Source: Geomonas sp. RF6
Lineage (GTDB): Bacteria > Desulfobacterota > Desulfuromonadia > Geobacterales > Geobacteraceae
Direction of reading: 5' to 3'
Length of the DNA stretch: 64,000 nt
Assembly: GCF_021044625.1 (NCBI RefSeq)
Contig: NZ_CP087999.1
Coordinates: 3,741,001 to 3,805,000, forward strand
How positions within the stretch are numbered: position 1 is the stretch's first letter; every line of letters starts with the position of its first letter. A model generated the notes under the pieces. It did no database searches. It was not told the origin of the DNA and saw only the letters and a list, made by a program, of their open reading frames with translations. The translations under genes and the position numbers were made by a program. Shown here piece after piece: positions 1-8,830 of the stretch.

Positions 1-668
1 AGATGGGAGACGAGTCCGAGGCCCGCCAGAGCCCACCAGCTCCTCGGACTGAAGCCGGTGAGGGGGAGTCCGAGGGCGAGGTTCACGACCAGGAGGAGGG
101 CGGCCCCGGCGATGACGGAGATGGTCATGAAGGTCAGGGTGTCGCTGGCGCCTCGTGCCTTTTGCGTGGTGAGGAGGTAGGCGGCGTAGAAGATGCTCGC
201 TCCGATGCTTAAGAGATCTCCCCGGTTGAAGGTGAGCTCCCGCAGGGCGTTTGGCCCCACGATGAGGGCCATGCCGATGAGGGAAAGCCCGAGCCCCAGC
301 CAGAACCTCGGTGCGAGCCGCTCCCGGAAGAAGATCAGTGCGCCGAGCCCCACCCAGATCGGCGCGTTGTTGGCTAGAAGCGTGGCCGCTGCAGCCGAGG
401 TGAGGAGAAGGCCCGAGTTCCAGAAGGTGAGATCGGCGGCAAAGAGGGCGCCTCCGGCGGCGATGAGGAGCAGGTCGTGCCGCGCGGGGAGCGTCTTTTT
501 CCCCACAACCCACGCCATAACGAGGGGCGGGGCAGCAAAAAAGAGCCTGTAGAAGGCGGAAACGGTTCCCGGGAGTGCGGCGATCTTCACAAAGAGCGCG
601 GAGCACCCTATGCAGAGAATGCCACAGGCAAGCGCGGCGTAGGCGAGGCGGATTTCCTTGGTCGTCAT
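1..668 (-). CDS. EamA/DMT-family permease (C-terminus outside window)
   Basis: The minus strand reads as one open frame from an ATG at 668 to the window edge, about 222 residues. The product is almost wholly hydrophobic with closely spaced membrane helices, begins MTTKEIRLAYAALACG, and has the tandem-helix pattern of 10-TM EamA drug/metabolite permeases (usual length about 290-300 residues, so roughly 70 are missing). Members export or import small metabolites; the substrate cannot be predicted. It is divergent from the acyl-CoA dehydrogenase across about 96 bases. The Shine-Dalgarno before 668 is weak, so the exact start is uncertain. Confidence 0.8.
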   Translation of the reverse strand, partial: MTTKEIRLAYAALACGILCIGCSALFVKIAALPGTVSAFYRLFFAAPPLVMAWVVGKKTLPARHDLLLIAAGGALFAADLTFWNSGLLLTSAAAATLLANNAPIWVGLGALIFFRERLAPRFWLGLGLSLIGMALIVGPNALRELTFNRGDLLSIGASIFYAAYLLTTQKARGASDTLTFMTISVIAGAALLLVVNLALGLPLTGFSPRSWWALAGLGLVSH

Positions 669-764
669 ATCAGGTCTTTCGTGGTGGGATTCGCGCCAAG
701 GTACCCGATTACCTCCCGAGGATCAATGTAAAAGGGAAGACCCTGTTCACATCCAGGAGGCTCC

Positions 765-1925
765 ATGAATCTCGATCTCACGGAAGAGCAGAAGCTGATA
801 CAGGAGACCGCGCGGGAGTTTGCCCGGGCCGAGTTGCAGCCGGTGGCGGCGAGGCTCGACGAGTCGGGAGACAGGGAGCTTTTTCTGGCTAACCTGAAAA
901 AACTCGCCCACCTCGGCTTCATGGGGCTGAACATCCCGGAGAGCTACGGGGGGGCCGAAGCCGGTGCGGTCGCCTTCAGCGTCGCGGTCACAGAGATTGC
1001 CCGCGCCTGCGCCTCGACGGCGGTCACCCTTTCGGTCAACAACATGGTTTGCGAGGTCATTGCGGCCATGGGGACGGAGGAGCAGCGCCGGCGCTACCTG
1101 CCGCGCATCTGTTCCGGCGAGTATTCTGCTGCGAGCTTCGCCCTTTCCGAACCGGGAGCGGGCTCCGACGCCGCCGCCATATCGACGGAGGCGGTTCCCA
1201 CAGCAGACGGCTACGTCCTTAACGGTGCAAAGGTTTTCATCACCAGCGCTCCGTATGCCGGCGTTTTCCTCGTGTGGGCAGTGACGGACAAGGCAGCTCC
1301 GAAAGGGAAGGGGATCACCTGCTTTCTCGTGGAGGCGGGAACCCCCGGGCTGGTGGTGGGGAAGGAAGAGCACAAGATGGGGCAGAAGGCGTCGGCGACG
1401 TGCGAGGTGCTCTTGAAGGAGTGCCGGGTGCCGGCTGACGCGGTTCTTGGTACCGTGAATGACGGCTACCGCATTGCCGTCGGCGAACTGGCCGGCGGCC
1501 GCATCGGCATCGGCTCGTTGGCACTCGGCGTGGGGCTGGCCGCAATGGAGTATGCCACGCGGTACGCCGCGCAGCGGGTGCAGTTCGGCCAGAAGCTCAC
1601 GTCGTTCCAGTCGCTGCAGTGGAAGATCGCGGAAGCGTACACGGAGCTTGAGGCGGCGCGCCTCCTGCTCATGCAGGCGGCATTTCGCAAGGAGCAAGGG
1701 AGGAGCTTTTTCAAGGAAGCCTCCATGGCGAAGATGTACGCGAGCGAAGCGGCGAACCGCGCCTGTTACAGCGCCATCCAGATGCTCGGGGGATACGGGT
1801 ACATCCAGGACTTCCCGGTGGAGCGATACGCGAGGGACGTGCGGGTAACATCCATCTACGAAGGGACGAACGAGATCCAGCGGCTCATCATCGCCCGCGA
1901 GATCGTGCGGGGGTTCGAGGGATAG
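765..1925 (+). CDS. Acyl-CoA dehydrogenase
   Basis: This 386-residue protein has the normal length of the acyl-CoA dehydrogenase family, FAD flavoenzymes that introduce the alpha,beta double bond into acyl-CoA thioesters and pass electrons to ETF. Visible marks are the N-terminal helical domain (LTEEQKLIQETAREFA), the mid-domain FALSEPGAGSDA segment that contacts flavin and substrate, and the C-terminal signature ending IYEGTNEIQ, whose Glu matches the catalytic base of the short/medium-chain enzymes. A strong AGGAGG lies 7 bases before the ATG. It stands alone here; no ETF, thiolase or CoA transferase is adjacent, so the substrate (butyryl-, glutaryl- or branched-chain-CoA) is not determined. 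Confidence 0.93.
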   Translation: MNLDLTEEQKLIQETAREFARAELQPVAARLDESGDRELFLANLKKLAHLGFMGLNIPESYGGAEAGAVAFSVAVTEIARACASTAVTLSVNNMVCEVIAAMGTEEQRRRYLPRICSGEYSAASFALSEPGAGSDAAAISTEAVPTADGYVLNGAKVFITSAPYAGVFLVWAVTDKAAPKGKGITCFLVEAGTPGLVVGKEEHKMGQKASATCEVLLKECRVPADAVLGTVNDGYRIAVGELAGGRIGIGSLALGVGLAAMEYATRYAAQRVQFGQKLTSFQSLQWKIAEAYTELEAARLLLMQAAFRKEQGRSFFKEASMAKMYASEAANRACYSAIQMLGGYGYIQDFPVERYARDVRVTSIYEGTNEIQRLIIAREIVRGFEG

Positions 1926-2270
1926 CGGAGGGTACAAGCCGCCGTGTAATCCACGGTCCCGCGAACGGTCGACACTGGTCCGACTGGTCCGACTGGTCTG
2001 ACTCGCCGGGAACGCCTGCGGCTTATCCCGGCCTACGGTGGACGCTATGTGGTCGATGTGAATGTAGGCCGGAATAAGCGAAGCGTTTCCGGCGGTCCAT
2101 CGTGCTGACGGGCAGCGGCCTGCCGGGAACGCCTGGCGGCTTATCCCGGCCTAACATGACGCCGCCATCGGCCGGTTGCACCGTGCCTGTTGCTGTCTGC
2201 CATCCTGTTCATGATACTATAGGAGGTAACGATGGTTTTCAGGTAGTATGAGCGCATTGGGGTGAGACCT
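1926..2270. repeat. Intergenic BIME-like cluster of REP palindromes
   Basis: About 345 bases without a convincing gene. It starts with three tandem copies of a 9-base unit (GACTGGTCC type, 1974-2003). Three palindrome arms of one family follow: 2005-2036 and 2122-2155 in one orientation and 2064-2093 in the other. Each reads GCCGGGAACGCC...GGCTTATCCCGGCCTA or its complement. The same family recurs at 48478-48508 and in the tandem array at 50066-50821, so these are dispersed REP-type elements. A strong AGGAGG at 2221 precedes tiny frames discussed under findings. Confidence 0.75.
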
Positions 2271-2843
2271 ATGAATCGCCATCCCCTCAGCAGAAGTCTC
2301 TCTCTTTTCTTTCCCCTTCTCCTCTTCATTTGCTTCCTCCCCCCCTTTTCGCCTGCCTTTGCACAACCGCATGACGGAGGGAAGGGAGCCACCCCCTACT
2401 ACGTGGAGATAAGCATCACCGGACGCATGCTCACCCTCTACGAGAAAAGGGAAGGGGAGGCTCCGGTGCAGATTCGCCAGTATCCGGTAGGCACCGTCGC
2501 AATCGGCAACAACACCTACCCTACCGGAGAAGGGAAGGTCACCAGGATCGAGTTCGACCCCTGGTGGCACCCCACCCCCTACTCGCGACAGATCTTCCGC
2601 GGCCGCGGCATCGTCCTTCCGCCCGCCGTCCCTCCCGGTGATCCCCTGAACTACATGGGGCCCGTCAAGATCTCCCTCTCGCACAAGACGTGGAAAGGGG
2701 CGATCTACCGCATCCACGGCAACAACAATCCGAACAGGGTAGGCAGACGCGTGACCGGCGGGTGCTTCGTCATGCACAACAGGGACGGCCTGGAGCTCGC
2801 TCGCACCATCAAGGTGGGTACCGTCGTTAACATCATTCCCTGA
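2271..2843 (+). CDS. Secreted L,D-transpeptidase (YkuD fold)
   Basis: A protein of about 190 residues with an N-terminal signal peptide (hydrophobic stretch LFFPLLLFICFLPPFSPAFA). It then carries a YkuD-type domain with the catalytic pattern IHGNN...TGGCFVMHN: the His-Gly pair followed by Gly-Cys, the Cys being the expected nucleophile. Such enzymes make 3-3 peptidoglycan cross-links or attach proteins to the wall in the periplasm. The usual Arg after the Cys is replaced (GCFVMHN rather than GCIRM), so specificity may differ. ATG 2271 is chosen because GGGGTGAG sits just before it; a GTG at 2262 in the same frame would add three residues. A second L,D-transpeptidase lies at 43547. Confidence 0.85.
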   Translation: MNRHPLSRSLSLFFPLLLFICFLPPFSPAFAQPHDGGKGATPYYVEISITGRMLTLYEKREGEAPVQIRQYPVGTVAIGNNTYPTGEGKVTRIEFDPWWHPTPYSRQIFRGRGIVLPPAVPPGDPLNYMGPVKISLSHKTWKGAIYRIHGNNNPNRVGRRVTGGCFVMHNRDGLELARTIKVGTVVNIIP

Positions 2844-2927
2844 GTGCAGGGGCGTTTCCTCTCCTGAAACCGCCTGTCCCGCACACTCCTCTGCGCAGGA
2901 CCCATGCACCCTCTGCGGGGAGAATCG

Positions 2928-3998
2928 ATGCGTCGAGGAATCGCTTTCTTCATCCTTTTTGCCGGTGGCCTCTGCGGACCTTCGGCAGGGGCATCTGAGG
3001 AGTCCGCATCTGCGGCGGTGGAGACGTCCACTTCGAAGGGACAGGAGCGTTCCCCCTTCCAGCTCACACTCTACGGCAGGGGAAGTTTCGACGTGACCTA
3101 CTACAGGGACGGCACCTCCCCACGGGACCTTTCCTACGGCATCTGGAACGGGAGCCGGGCCGGGGTAAGGGGGAGTGTCGCGGTGGGGCGCGGAACCAAG
3201 GCCCTTTTCCACCTGGAGAGCGGCTTCGGGACGGAGGACGGCAAATTCAGGCTCATGCAGGATAAGGTCTTCGGCCGCCAGGCCTACGGCGGTATCGAGA
3301 GCCCGCTGGGGACCTTGACGTACTGGAGGCAATACCCTGTTTCCGATCCCCTTGCAAGCCTCGTGGACATCGCCCTGCCGGGGGTCCTGAGCGCCTACAA
3401 GAGTCAGTTCTACTGGCAGATCGACAGGCTGGAACGATCCCTCATCTATAGCTCCCCCAAGGTGAGGGATGTGCAGGCTCGCCTGGGGTACGCATTCGGC
3501 AAGAAGAGTGGGGAGGTCGGTGCTTCCACCTGGACTGCCGGCGTCCTGTACAGCACGAAGCGGCTTTCGGCCGGGGCGTCGCTCGAGTCGTGGAAAACCT
3601 CCGCTTTCGGCACCCCGGGCGCCGTGTACAATTTCTGGAACGTGGCTGCTTCCTGCGAGGTGGGGGGGGCGACGCTGGTGGCCGGTTTCTCATCGGACGA
3701 CGTCAACCTCGACCTGTCGTCGGATGACGCCATCGCGAGCAGGACCTTCGCCCTCGGTGCACAGATGGCAGCGGGACGCGCGGGGAGGGTCGTGCTGCTG
3801 GAGCAGATAATGGCCCCGGAGAGGGGGGGGACGGTGAGCATATCGACGGTGCGTTACACGTACCTCCTCTCGGAGCGCGCCTCGCTTTTCGCGCAGGCGA
3901 ATGTGGCAAACCGCGCGGCGGACGATGCCTACCTCCGGAGGAGCGAATTCATGCTCGGGGTGTACTACCGTTTCGAGGTATCGCTGCCTGGAGATTGA
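2928..3998 (+). CDS. Outer-membrane porin (Gram-negative porin family)
   Basis: A 356-residue protein with a signal peptide (RRGIAFFILFAGGLCG) followed by about 35 variable residues and a beta-barrel. The first strands match classical trimeric porins: LTLYGRGSFDVTYY, SRAGVRGSVAVGRGTKALFHLESGF, and FGRQAYGGIESPLGTLTYWRQ. It would form a diffusion channel in the outer membrane. The start at 2928 has GGGGAGA just upstream; ATG 2904 in frame would only lengthen the signal peptide. The C-terminus ends YRFEVSLPGD rather than with a terminal Phe, which is atypical for the BAM recognition signal. It lies 84 bases after the L,D-transpeptidase on the same strand. Confidence 0.85.
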   Translation: MRRGIAFFILFAGGLCGPSAGASEESASAAVETSTSKGQERSPFQLTLYGRGSFDVTYYRDGTSPRDLSYGIWNGSRAGVRGSVAVGRGTKALFHLESGFGTEDGKFRLMQDKVFGRQAYGGIESPLGTLTYWRQYPVSDPLASLVDIALPGVLSAYKSQFYWQIDRLERSLIYSSPKVRDVQARLGYAFGKKSGEVGASTWTAGVLYSTKRLSAGASLESWKTSAFGTPGAVYNFWNVAASCEVGGATLVAGFSSDDVNLDLSSDDAIASRTFALGAQMAAGRAGRVVLLEQIMAPERGGTVSISTVRYTYLLSERASLFAQANVANRAADDAYLRRSEFMLGVYYRFEVSLPGD

Positions 3999-4047
3999 CT
4001 GTCGCTGTGGCACAGGACAGAGGTGAGTCCGACGGAGAGGGTGGGGG

Positions 4048-6150
4048 ATGGCGTTACCGCGAGCCACATATTCACTGCGTGCAAAACTGGTGGTACCGGC
4101 GGTGGCCATCATGGTGATGCTCAGCGTCGGGCTCGTCTCGGTGGGATACTGGGCGGAAGATACGGTGGTCGACACCATGTCCAGGCAGCTGATACTGCAC
4201 ATGACAGCGAGCATCCGCGACCACGTTTCCTTCATGATGGATGCGCCGCGCCGTATGCTGACACGCGTCCAGAAAGGGGTCGCGCGCCACCACGTCCCCC
4301 TTTCCGATCCGCGGGCCGTGGGACGGGAGCTTTACGGGCTGCTGGAAGAGGAGCACGGGGTCGACTGGGTGTATTTTGCGAACGAGGCAGGGGGCATTGT
4401 CTCCACCGGGCGGTTGGACGACGGAAGCTTCGTCTTCCTCCTGAGCGACGGTTTCAGGGCCGGCATCGTGCGCGAGTACCATGTTTCCCCCGATGGCGAC
4501 CCCGCGGCGCTGCGCAAGTCCGACGGCTTCTTCGATGCCCGCGGGAAGGAGTGGTACATATCGGCGAAGGAGACGGGACGGTCCTCCTGGACAAAGCCGT
4601 ATCTGGGCTCTGTGGAGCCGATCCTCGGAGTTTCCCTCTCCGCGCCGGTCACGGGGAAGGACGGTGCCGTCGTCGGTGTGTACGGGCTCGACCTCATCCT
4701 GACGCGTCTATCCGACTTCATGAGGCGACAGCTCCTCGGGCGTACCGGTCGCGCCTTTCTCACCGACAGCGACGGATACCTCATCGCCTCGTCAGGAGGG
4801 GTATCTCCAGTCGCTGTCGATGCCGGTGGGCGTCAGCACCGTGTGCGGCCGGAGGAGAGTGCGGACCGGGTGGTGGCCGCAGTGGGGCGCCATCTCAAGC
4901 TCCATCCGGAGATCGTCGCCCGCGCCGAGAAGGGGACTCAGGCCTTTGTCTTTGAAGACCCCCTTCTCGGAGACGTCTCCGCGGGGGTGGAGATTTTTCC
5001 GATCGTGGAGCACAGGTGGTGGGTCATCGTCTCCGCTCTCCCGTCTTCCGAGTTCGTTTCGGCGGTGCGCCACGCCCGCCACCTCTCGCTCGGCCTTTTG
5101 GCCGTGCTGATTGCCGCCGCACTGGGCGCCGGTCTCTGGACCGTGAACCGGGCGCTGCGCCCCCTGGAGGAGTTGACCGAGGATGCCCTTCGGATAGCAA
5201 AGGGGGAGTGGCCCGATGTGAAGGAGAGCCGGCGCTCTGACGAGATCGGCGTGCTGAGCCGTGCCCTCGGCACAATGACCCGCAGCGTCAGGTCCTCCCA
5301 GAGCGAGCTCGAAGAGAGGGTCGCACAGCGCACGGCGGATCTGAACCGCACGGTGGAGATGCTCCGGAAAGAGATCGCCCAGCGGGTCCGGACGACCGAG
5401 GCGCTGCAGGCGGAAACCGCGGAGCGCCTGAACGTGCAGGCCGAGCTGCGGGAGAAGGAGCTGATGCTGATGCAGCAAAGCCGCCTCGCAGCGCTCGGCG
5501 ACATGATCGGTAATATCGCGCACCAGTGGCGCCAGCCGCTGAACATACTCGGCCTGCTCATCCAGGAGATGCAGCTCTTCTACCAGCGAAATACCTTTAC
5601 CGCGGAATACCTCGAGGCGACGGTGGAGCGGATGCTCGACATCATCCAGCACATGTCGAAGACGATCGACGACTTCAGGGACTTCACCCGCACCGACGTG
5701 GAGAAGCAGAACTTCAGGATGGTGGAGGTCGTGGAAAAGGTCGTCTCGTTGCTGGAAGGGGGGCTGAACGCGCACGGAATCTCCACGACGATCGATGCGG
5801 CGGACGACCCGGTGGTGCGCGGCTACCGGAACCAGTTTTCGCAGGCCCTCCTCAACATCATCATCAACGCACGGGACGCACTGCTGGCCGGGGGAGGGGG
5901 AGCGCGGCAGATCCGCATCACAGTGGCGACGGAAGGGGGAAAGTGTGTCGTCACCATTGCCGACACAGCCGGCGGGATCCCCGAGGAGATCATCGGCAGG
6001 ATCTTCGACCCCTACTTCACCACGAAAGGTCCGCAGGAGGGGACGGGGATCGGGTTGTACATGGCCAAAACCATCATTGAGAAGAACATGGGGGGGAAGA
6101 TCTCGGTGCGTAACACCCCCGACGGGGCGGAGTTCCGGATAGAGGTGTGA
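4048..6150 (+). CDS. Membrane sensor histidine kinase (Cache-HAMP-HisKA-HATPase)
   Basis: A 700-residue kinase. TM1 is near residues 14-34, followed by a large periplasmic Cache-type sensor (about 40-345) containing KEWYISAKETG...WTKPYLGS, a second TM (about 346-368), HAMP (370-425) and a coiled coil. The H-box is HQWRQPLN with the phospho-accepting His near 492. The ATPase domain shows NIIINARDAL, ADTAGGIPEEI and GTGIGLYMAK. It should sense a small extracellular ligand and phosphorylate a response regulator. None is adjacent, so it is an orphan. The G1 box reads DTAGG instead of the common DNAGG; the catalytic Asp is kept. It ends just before a terminator shared with the convergent cysN. Confidence 0.92.
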   Translation: MALPRATYSLRAKLVVPAVAIMVMLSVGLVSVGYWAEDTVVDTMSRQLILHMTASIRDHVSFMMDAPRRMLTRVQKGVARHHVPLSDPRAVGRELYGLLEEEHGVDWVYFANEAGGIVSTGRLDDGSFVFLLSDGFRAGIVREYHVSPDGDPAALRKSDGFFDARGKEWYISAKETGRSSWTKPYLGSVEPILGVSLSAPVTGKDGAVVGVYGLDLILTRLSDFMRRQLLGRTGRAFLTDSDGYLIASSGGVSPVAVDAGGRQHRVRPEESADRVVAAVGRHLKLHPEIVARAEKGTQAFVFEDPLLGDVSAGVEIFPIVEHRWWVIVSALPSSEFVSAVRHARHLSLGLLAVLIAAALGAGLWTVNRALRPLEELTEDALRIAKGEWPDVKESRRSDEIGVLSRALGTMTRSVRSSQSELEERVAQRTADLNRTVEMLRKEIAQRVRTTEALQAETAERLNVQAELREKELMLMQQSRLAALGDMIGNIAHQWRQPLNILGLLIQEMQLFYQRNTFTAEYLEATVERMLDIIQHMSKTIDDFRDFTRTDVEKQNFRMVEVVEKVVSLLEGGLNAHGISTTIDAADDPVVRGYRNQFSQALLNIIINARDALLAGGGGARQIRITVATEGGKCVVTIADTAGGIPEEIIGRIFDPYFTTKGPQEGTGIGLYMAKTIIEKNMGGKISVRNTPDGAEFRIEV

Positions 6151-6178
6151 AAGGGGATTTGCAGCAACCGGTACGAAA

Positions 6179-6206
6179 GAAGGGCACCGTTTTCGCGGTG
6201 CCCTTC
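6179..6206. terminator. Bidirectional hairpin between the histidine kinase and cysN
   Basis: An 11-bp perfect stem, GAAGGGCACCG / CGGTGCCCTTC, with the loop TTTTCG, lies between the stop at 6150 and the convergent cysN stop at 6235. The flanking T-rich (plus) and A-containing (minus) sequences are modest. Position and symmetry suggest termination from both sides. Confidence 0.75.
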
Positions 6207-6234
6207 GTCGTTGCAGCTACTTTTTCGGCGAGGT

Positions 6235-7788
6235 CTACAGCCCGTGCACTTCGTCCACCGTTCTCACGATGTCGTCCTTGAAGAGGATGAGGTTCACCTG
6301 GTCCTTTGCGCGGCTGAAGGTGAAATTCAGGTGGTGCTCGTACGCCATGAGCGCCACCGGCTCGATCTGGCTCGGGTCGCGCAGCTTGAAGAGGATGCGG
6401 TTTCCCTTCACCAGCGTGTCGAGGAAGCTCACGGTGACGTCGAAGTCGATGCTCCCCCGCTTCCCGGTGAGGTCTATGAGGTTCCCCTCGTCCCCGGCGA
6501 TGAACTGGTCGCTCAGGTTGATGCGCTGCGCGCTCTCCCCGGAGTTGTCCGCAAAGCTCCTGATGATGCCGCCGCCGCCGATCATGGTGCCGTCTTCCAC
6601 CACGAAGCGCCCGACGCGGATGTTCTCGCTGAAGACGTCTGCCGCGATGTCCCCCTTCAGCGACAGGAGCACGTTTCCGACCTCCGTCGGCAGGAGCTCG
6701 ACCGCAAACCTCTCGGTCACCTCGAGGGACGAGGAGTCGAGCCGCTCCTCGATGGCCAGCACCGTCGCCTGCACCTCGCTGGTGGCGAGCTTCAGCGTGT
6801 ATGTCTTCCCTGCCTTGAACGGCTGGTCGGCGAGCCAGAAAATGCTCGCCCGGAGCTCGCGGGTGCGCACCGGCGCGTTCGCGCGATGGGCGATGATCTC
6901 GCCGCGCTCCACAAAGAGCTCGTCTTCGGTGGTGATCCCGATGCACTCGCCGGCGCGGGCGCTCGGGAGGTCCGGGCACTGCCACTTCTCCACGCTCTTT
7001 ACGCGGGTGATCTTCCCGGACGGCAGGAAGATGACCTCGTCACCCTTCGCCACGGAGCCTGTCTCCACGCGGCCGGCATAGATCCTCTTGCCGTCCCACT
7101 TGTACACGTCCTGCACCGGGAGGCGCAGCGGGAGGTTGCTGTCGGCGCGCACATTCTCGAAGGTGTCGAGCGCCTCCAGTACCGTCGGGCCGGTGTACCA
7201 CGGGGTCCCGCCGTGGCGGGTCGCCATGTTCTCGCCGTCGCGGGCGGAGATCGGGATCACGTAGGAGGGGACGATGTCCACCGAGTGCAGGAAGGCGCGG
7301 ATGTCGTTCTCCACGGAGCGGAACACCTTCTGGTCGTACCCTACCATGTCGAGCTTGTTGATGGTCACCACCACCTGCCTGATACCCAGGAGCGACAGGA
7401 CGTAGGCATGGCGCTTCGTCTGCTCCCGCACCCCTTCAACGCCGTCCACCAGGAGGATCGCGGCGTCGGCGGAGGAGGCGCCGGTGATCATGTTCTTCAA
7501 GAACTGCTTGTGCCCCGGCGCATCGATGATGACGTACGGGCGCTTCTCGGTCTTGAAGAAGGTGGAGGCGGTGTCGATGGTGATGTTCTGGTCGCGCTCC
7601 TCTTCCAGCGCGTCCATGAGGTAGGCGTACTCGAACTCGCGCCCCTGCGCGCGGCAGGTCGCGGCGATCTCCTGGTAGCGCGTCTCCGGGATGCTCCCGG
7701 TGTCGTAAAAGAGGCGCCCGATGAGGGTCGACTTGCCGTGGTCAACGTGTCCGACGATTACTATCTTAAGCGTTTCATCTTGCTTCAT
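6235..7788 (-). CDS. cysN: Sulfate adenylyltransferase GTPase subunit
   Basis: A 517-residue protein of the EF-Tu-like GTPase family. The P-loop is GHVDHGKS, the switch region ERDQNITIDTA, G3 DAPGH and G4 NKLD. It lacks a C-terminal APS kinase (CysC) domain, so it is plain CysN and not NodQ-type. With CysD it couples GTP hydrolysis to formation of adenosine 5'-phosphosulfate from sulfate and ATP in the cytoplasm. It is the last gene of cysH-cysD-cysN, 93 bases after cysD. Absence of a kinase domain agrees with direct reduction of APS by the neighbouring cysH product. Confidence 0.95.
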   Translation of the reverse strand: MKQDETLKIVIVGHVDHGKSTLIGRLFYDTGSIPETRYQEIAATCRAQGREFEYAYLMDALEEERDQNITIDTASTFFKTEKRPYVIIDAPGHKQFLKNMITGASSADAAILLVDGVEGVREQTKRHAYVLSLLGIRQVVVTINKLDMVGYDQKVFRSVENDIRAFLHSVDIVPSYVIPISARDGENMATRHGGTPWYTGPTVLEALDTFENVRADSNLPLRLPVQDVYKWDGKRIYAGRVETGSVAKGDEVIFLPSGKITRVKSVEKWQCPDLPSARAGECIGITTEDELFVERGEIIAHRANAPVRTRELRASIFWLADQPFKAGKTYTLKLATSEVQATVLAIEERLDSSSLEVTERFAVELLPTEVGNVLLSLKGDIAADVFSENIRVGRFVVEDGTMIGGGGIIRSFADNSGESAQRINLSDQFIAGDEGNLIDLTGKRGSIDFDVTVSFLDTLVKGNRILFKLRDPSQIEPVALMAYEHHLNFTFSRAKDQVNLILFKDDIVRTVDEVHGL

Positions 7789-7881
7789 TATCTTCTCCGC
7801 TCCTTATCGAAAAGAGGTTCTCCGTTCGAGGTTGCAGGTTCCGGGGTGGAACGGGAGAACCGCCCCATGGTAGAACACGCC

Positions 7882-8685
7882 TTACATGTACCCCTTGGCG
7901 CGCAGCTTCTGCATCGCGTAGGCATTCTCCTGGTCCTGTGCACGACCGGCGCGCTCGGGGGTGTTGATCACCTTCAGCTCGTCGATTATCTCCTGCACCG
8001 TGGCGGCGTCCGAATTGATCGGCTTCGTGCACGGCATGCACCCCAGCGACCGGAAACGCTTCCCCTCTTTGGCGAAGTACAGCGGGCAGATCTCGATACC
8101 TTCGCGCTGGATGTACTCCCAGATGTTCAGCTCGGTCCAGTGCAGGATCGGGTGGACGCGGATGTGGGTCCCCGCCTCGAAGTTCGTGTTGAACTGGTCC
8201 CACAGTTCGGGCGGCTGGTCCTTGTAGGCCCACTCGAAGTTCTTGTCGCGCGGCGAGAAGACCCTCTCCTTGGCGCGGCTCCCTTCCTCGTCGCGGCGGA
8301 TCCCCAGGAAGAGGCCGTGGAATTCGTTCTCCTCGATGACCTTCGTGAGGCCGTCGGTCTTCAGCTTGCCGCAGCACACCAGGCGTCCGGCCTCGGGGCT
8401 CATCCCTTCCTTGATCGCCTCTTCGTTCCGCCCGACGATGAGATCCGCGCCCCACTCACGCGCCATGCGGTCGCGGTACTCGATCATCTCGGGGTACTTG
8501 TAGGTCGTGTCGATGTGCACCAGCGGGAAGGGGATCTTCCCGAAGAAGGCCTTGCGGGCCAGGTGGATCATCGTGGTGGAGTCCTTGCCGATGGAGTACA
8601 GCATGGCGAGGTTCTCGAACTTCCGGTATGCCTCGCGGAAGATGTAGATGCTTTGCGCTTCGAGTTCGTCCAGGTGGTCGTACAT
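7882..8685 (-). CDS. cysD: Sulfate adenylyltransferase small subunit
   Basis: A 267-residue member of the PAPS-reductase/ATP-sulfurylase superfamily. It has the PP-loop [21 protein letters not shown], the [17 protein letters not shown] motif and [11 protein letters not shown] near the C-terminus, all typical of CysD. It carries the adenylyl-transfer site of the CysDN complex. It lies between cysH (upstream, 145-base gap) and cysN. Its length is slightly below the approximately 300 residues of enteric CysD, as is usual for this lineage. TGATAAGGG-type spacing is not evident, and translation probably starts at ATG 8685 after GGGATTTGAGAG. Confidence 0.95.
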   Translation of the reverse strand: MYDHLDELEAQSIYIFREAYRKFENLAMLYSIGKDSTTMIHLARKAFFGKIPFPLVHIDTTYKYPEMIEYRDRMAREWGADLIVGRNEEAIKEGMSPEAGRLVCCGKLKTDGLTKVIEENEFHGLFLGIRRDEEGSRAKERVFSPRDKNFEWAYKDQPPELWDQFNTNFEAGTHIRVHPILHWTELNIWEYIQREGIEICPLYFAKEGKRFRSLGCMPCTKPINSDAATVQEIIDELKVINTPERAGRAQDQENAYAMQKLRAKGYM

Positions 8686-8830
8686 TCTCTCAAATCCCTC
8701 CTCGGCCTGAGGCCGGTGTTGCAGTCTTGTCCCCCCGTGCAGCCTTGCGCCGCCTGTCGCTCCCCGGAAAGGGGAAAACCCTTCCGGAGGGATCCGGCCG
8801 GCGGGGAGCCGTCACGGGACCTTCTTTCCT

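Noticed and set aside
8686-8830. Separate terminator or promoter between cysH and cysD
   Set aside because: Small hairpins such as CCCCGGAAAGGGG are present but lack T-runs; the genes are treated as one operon.
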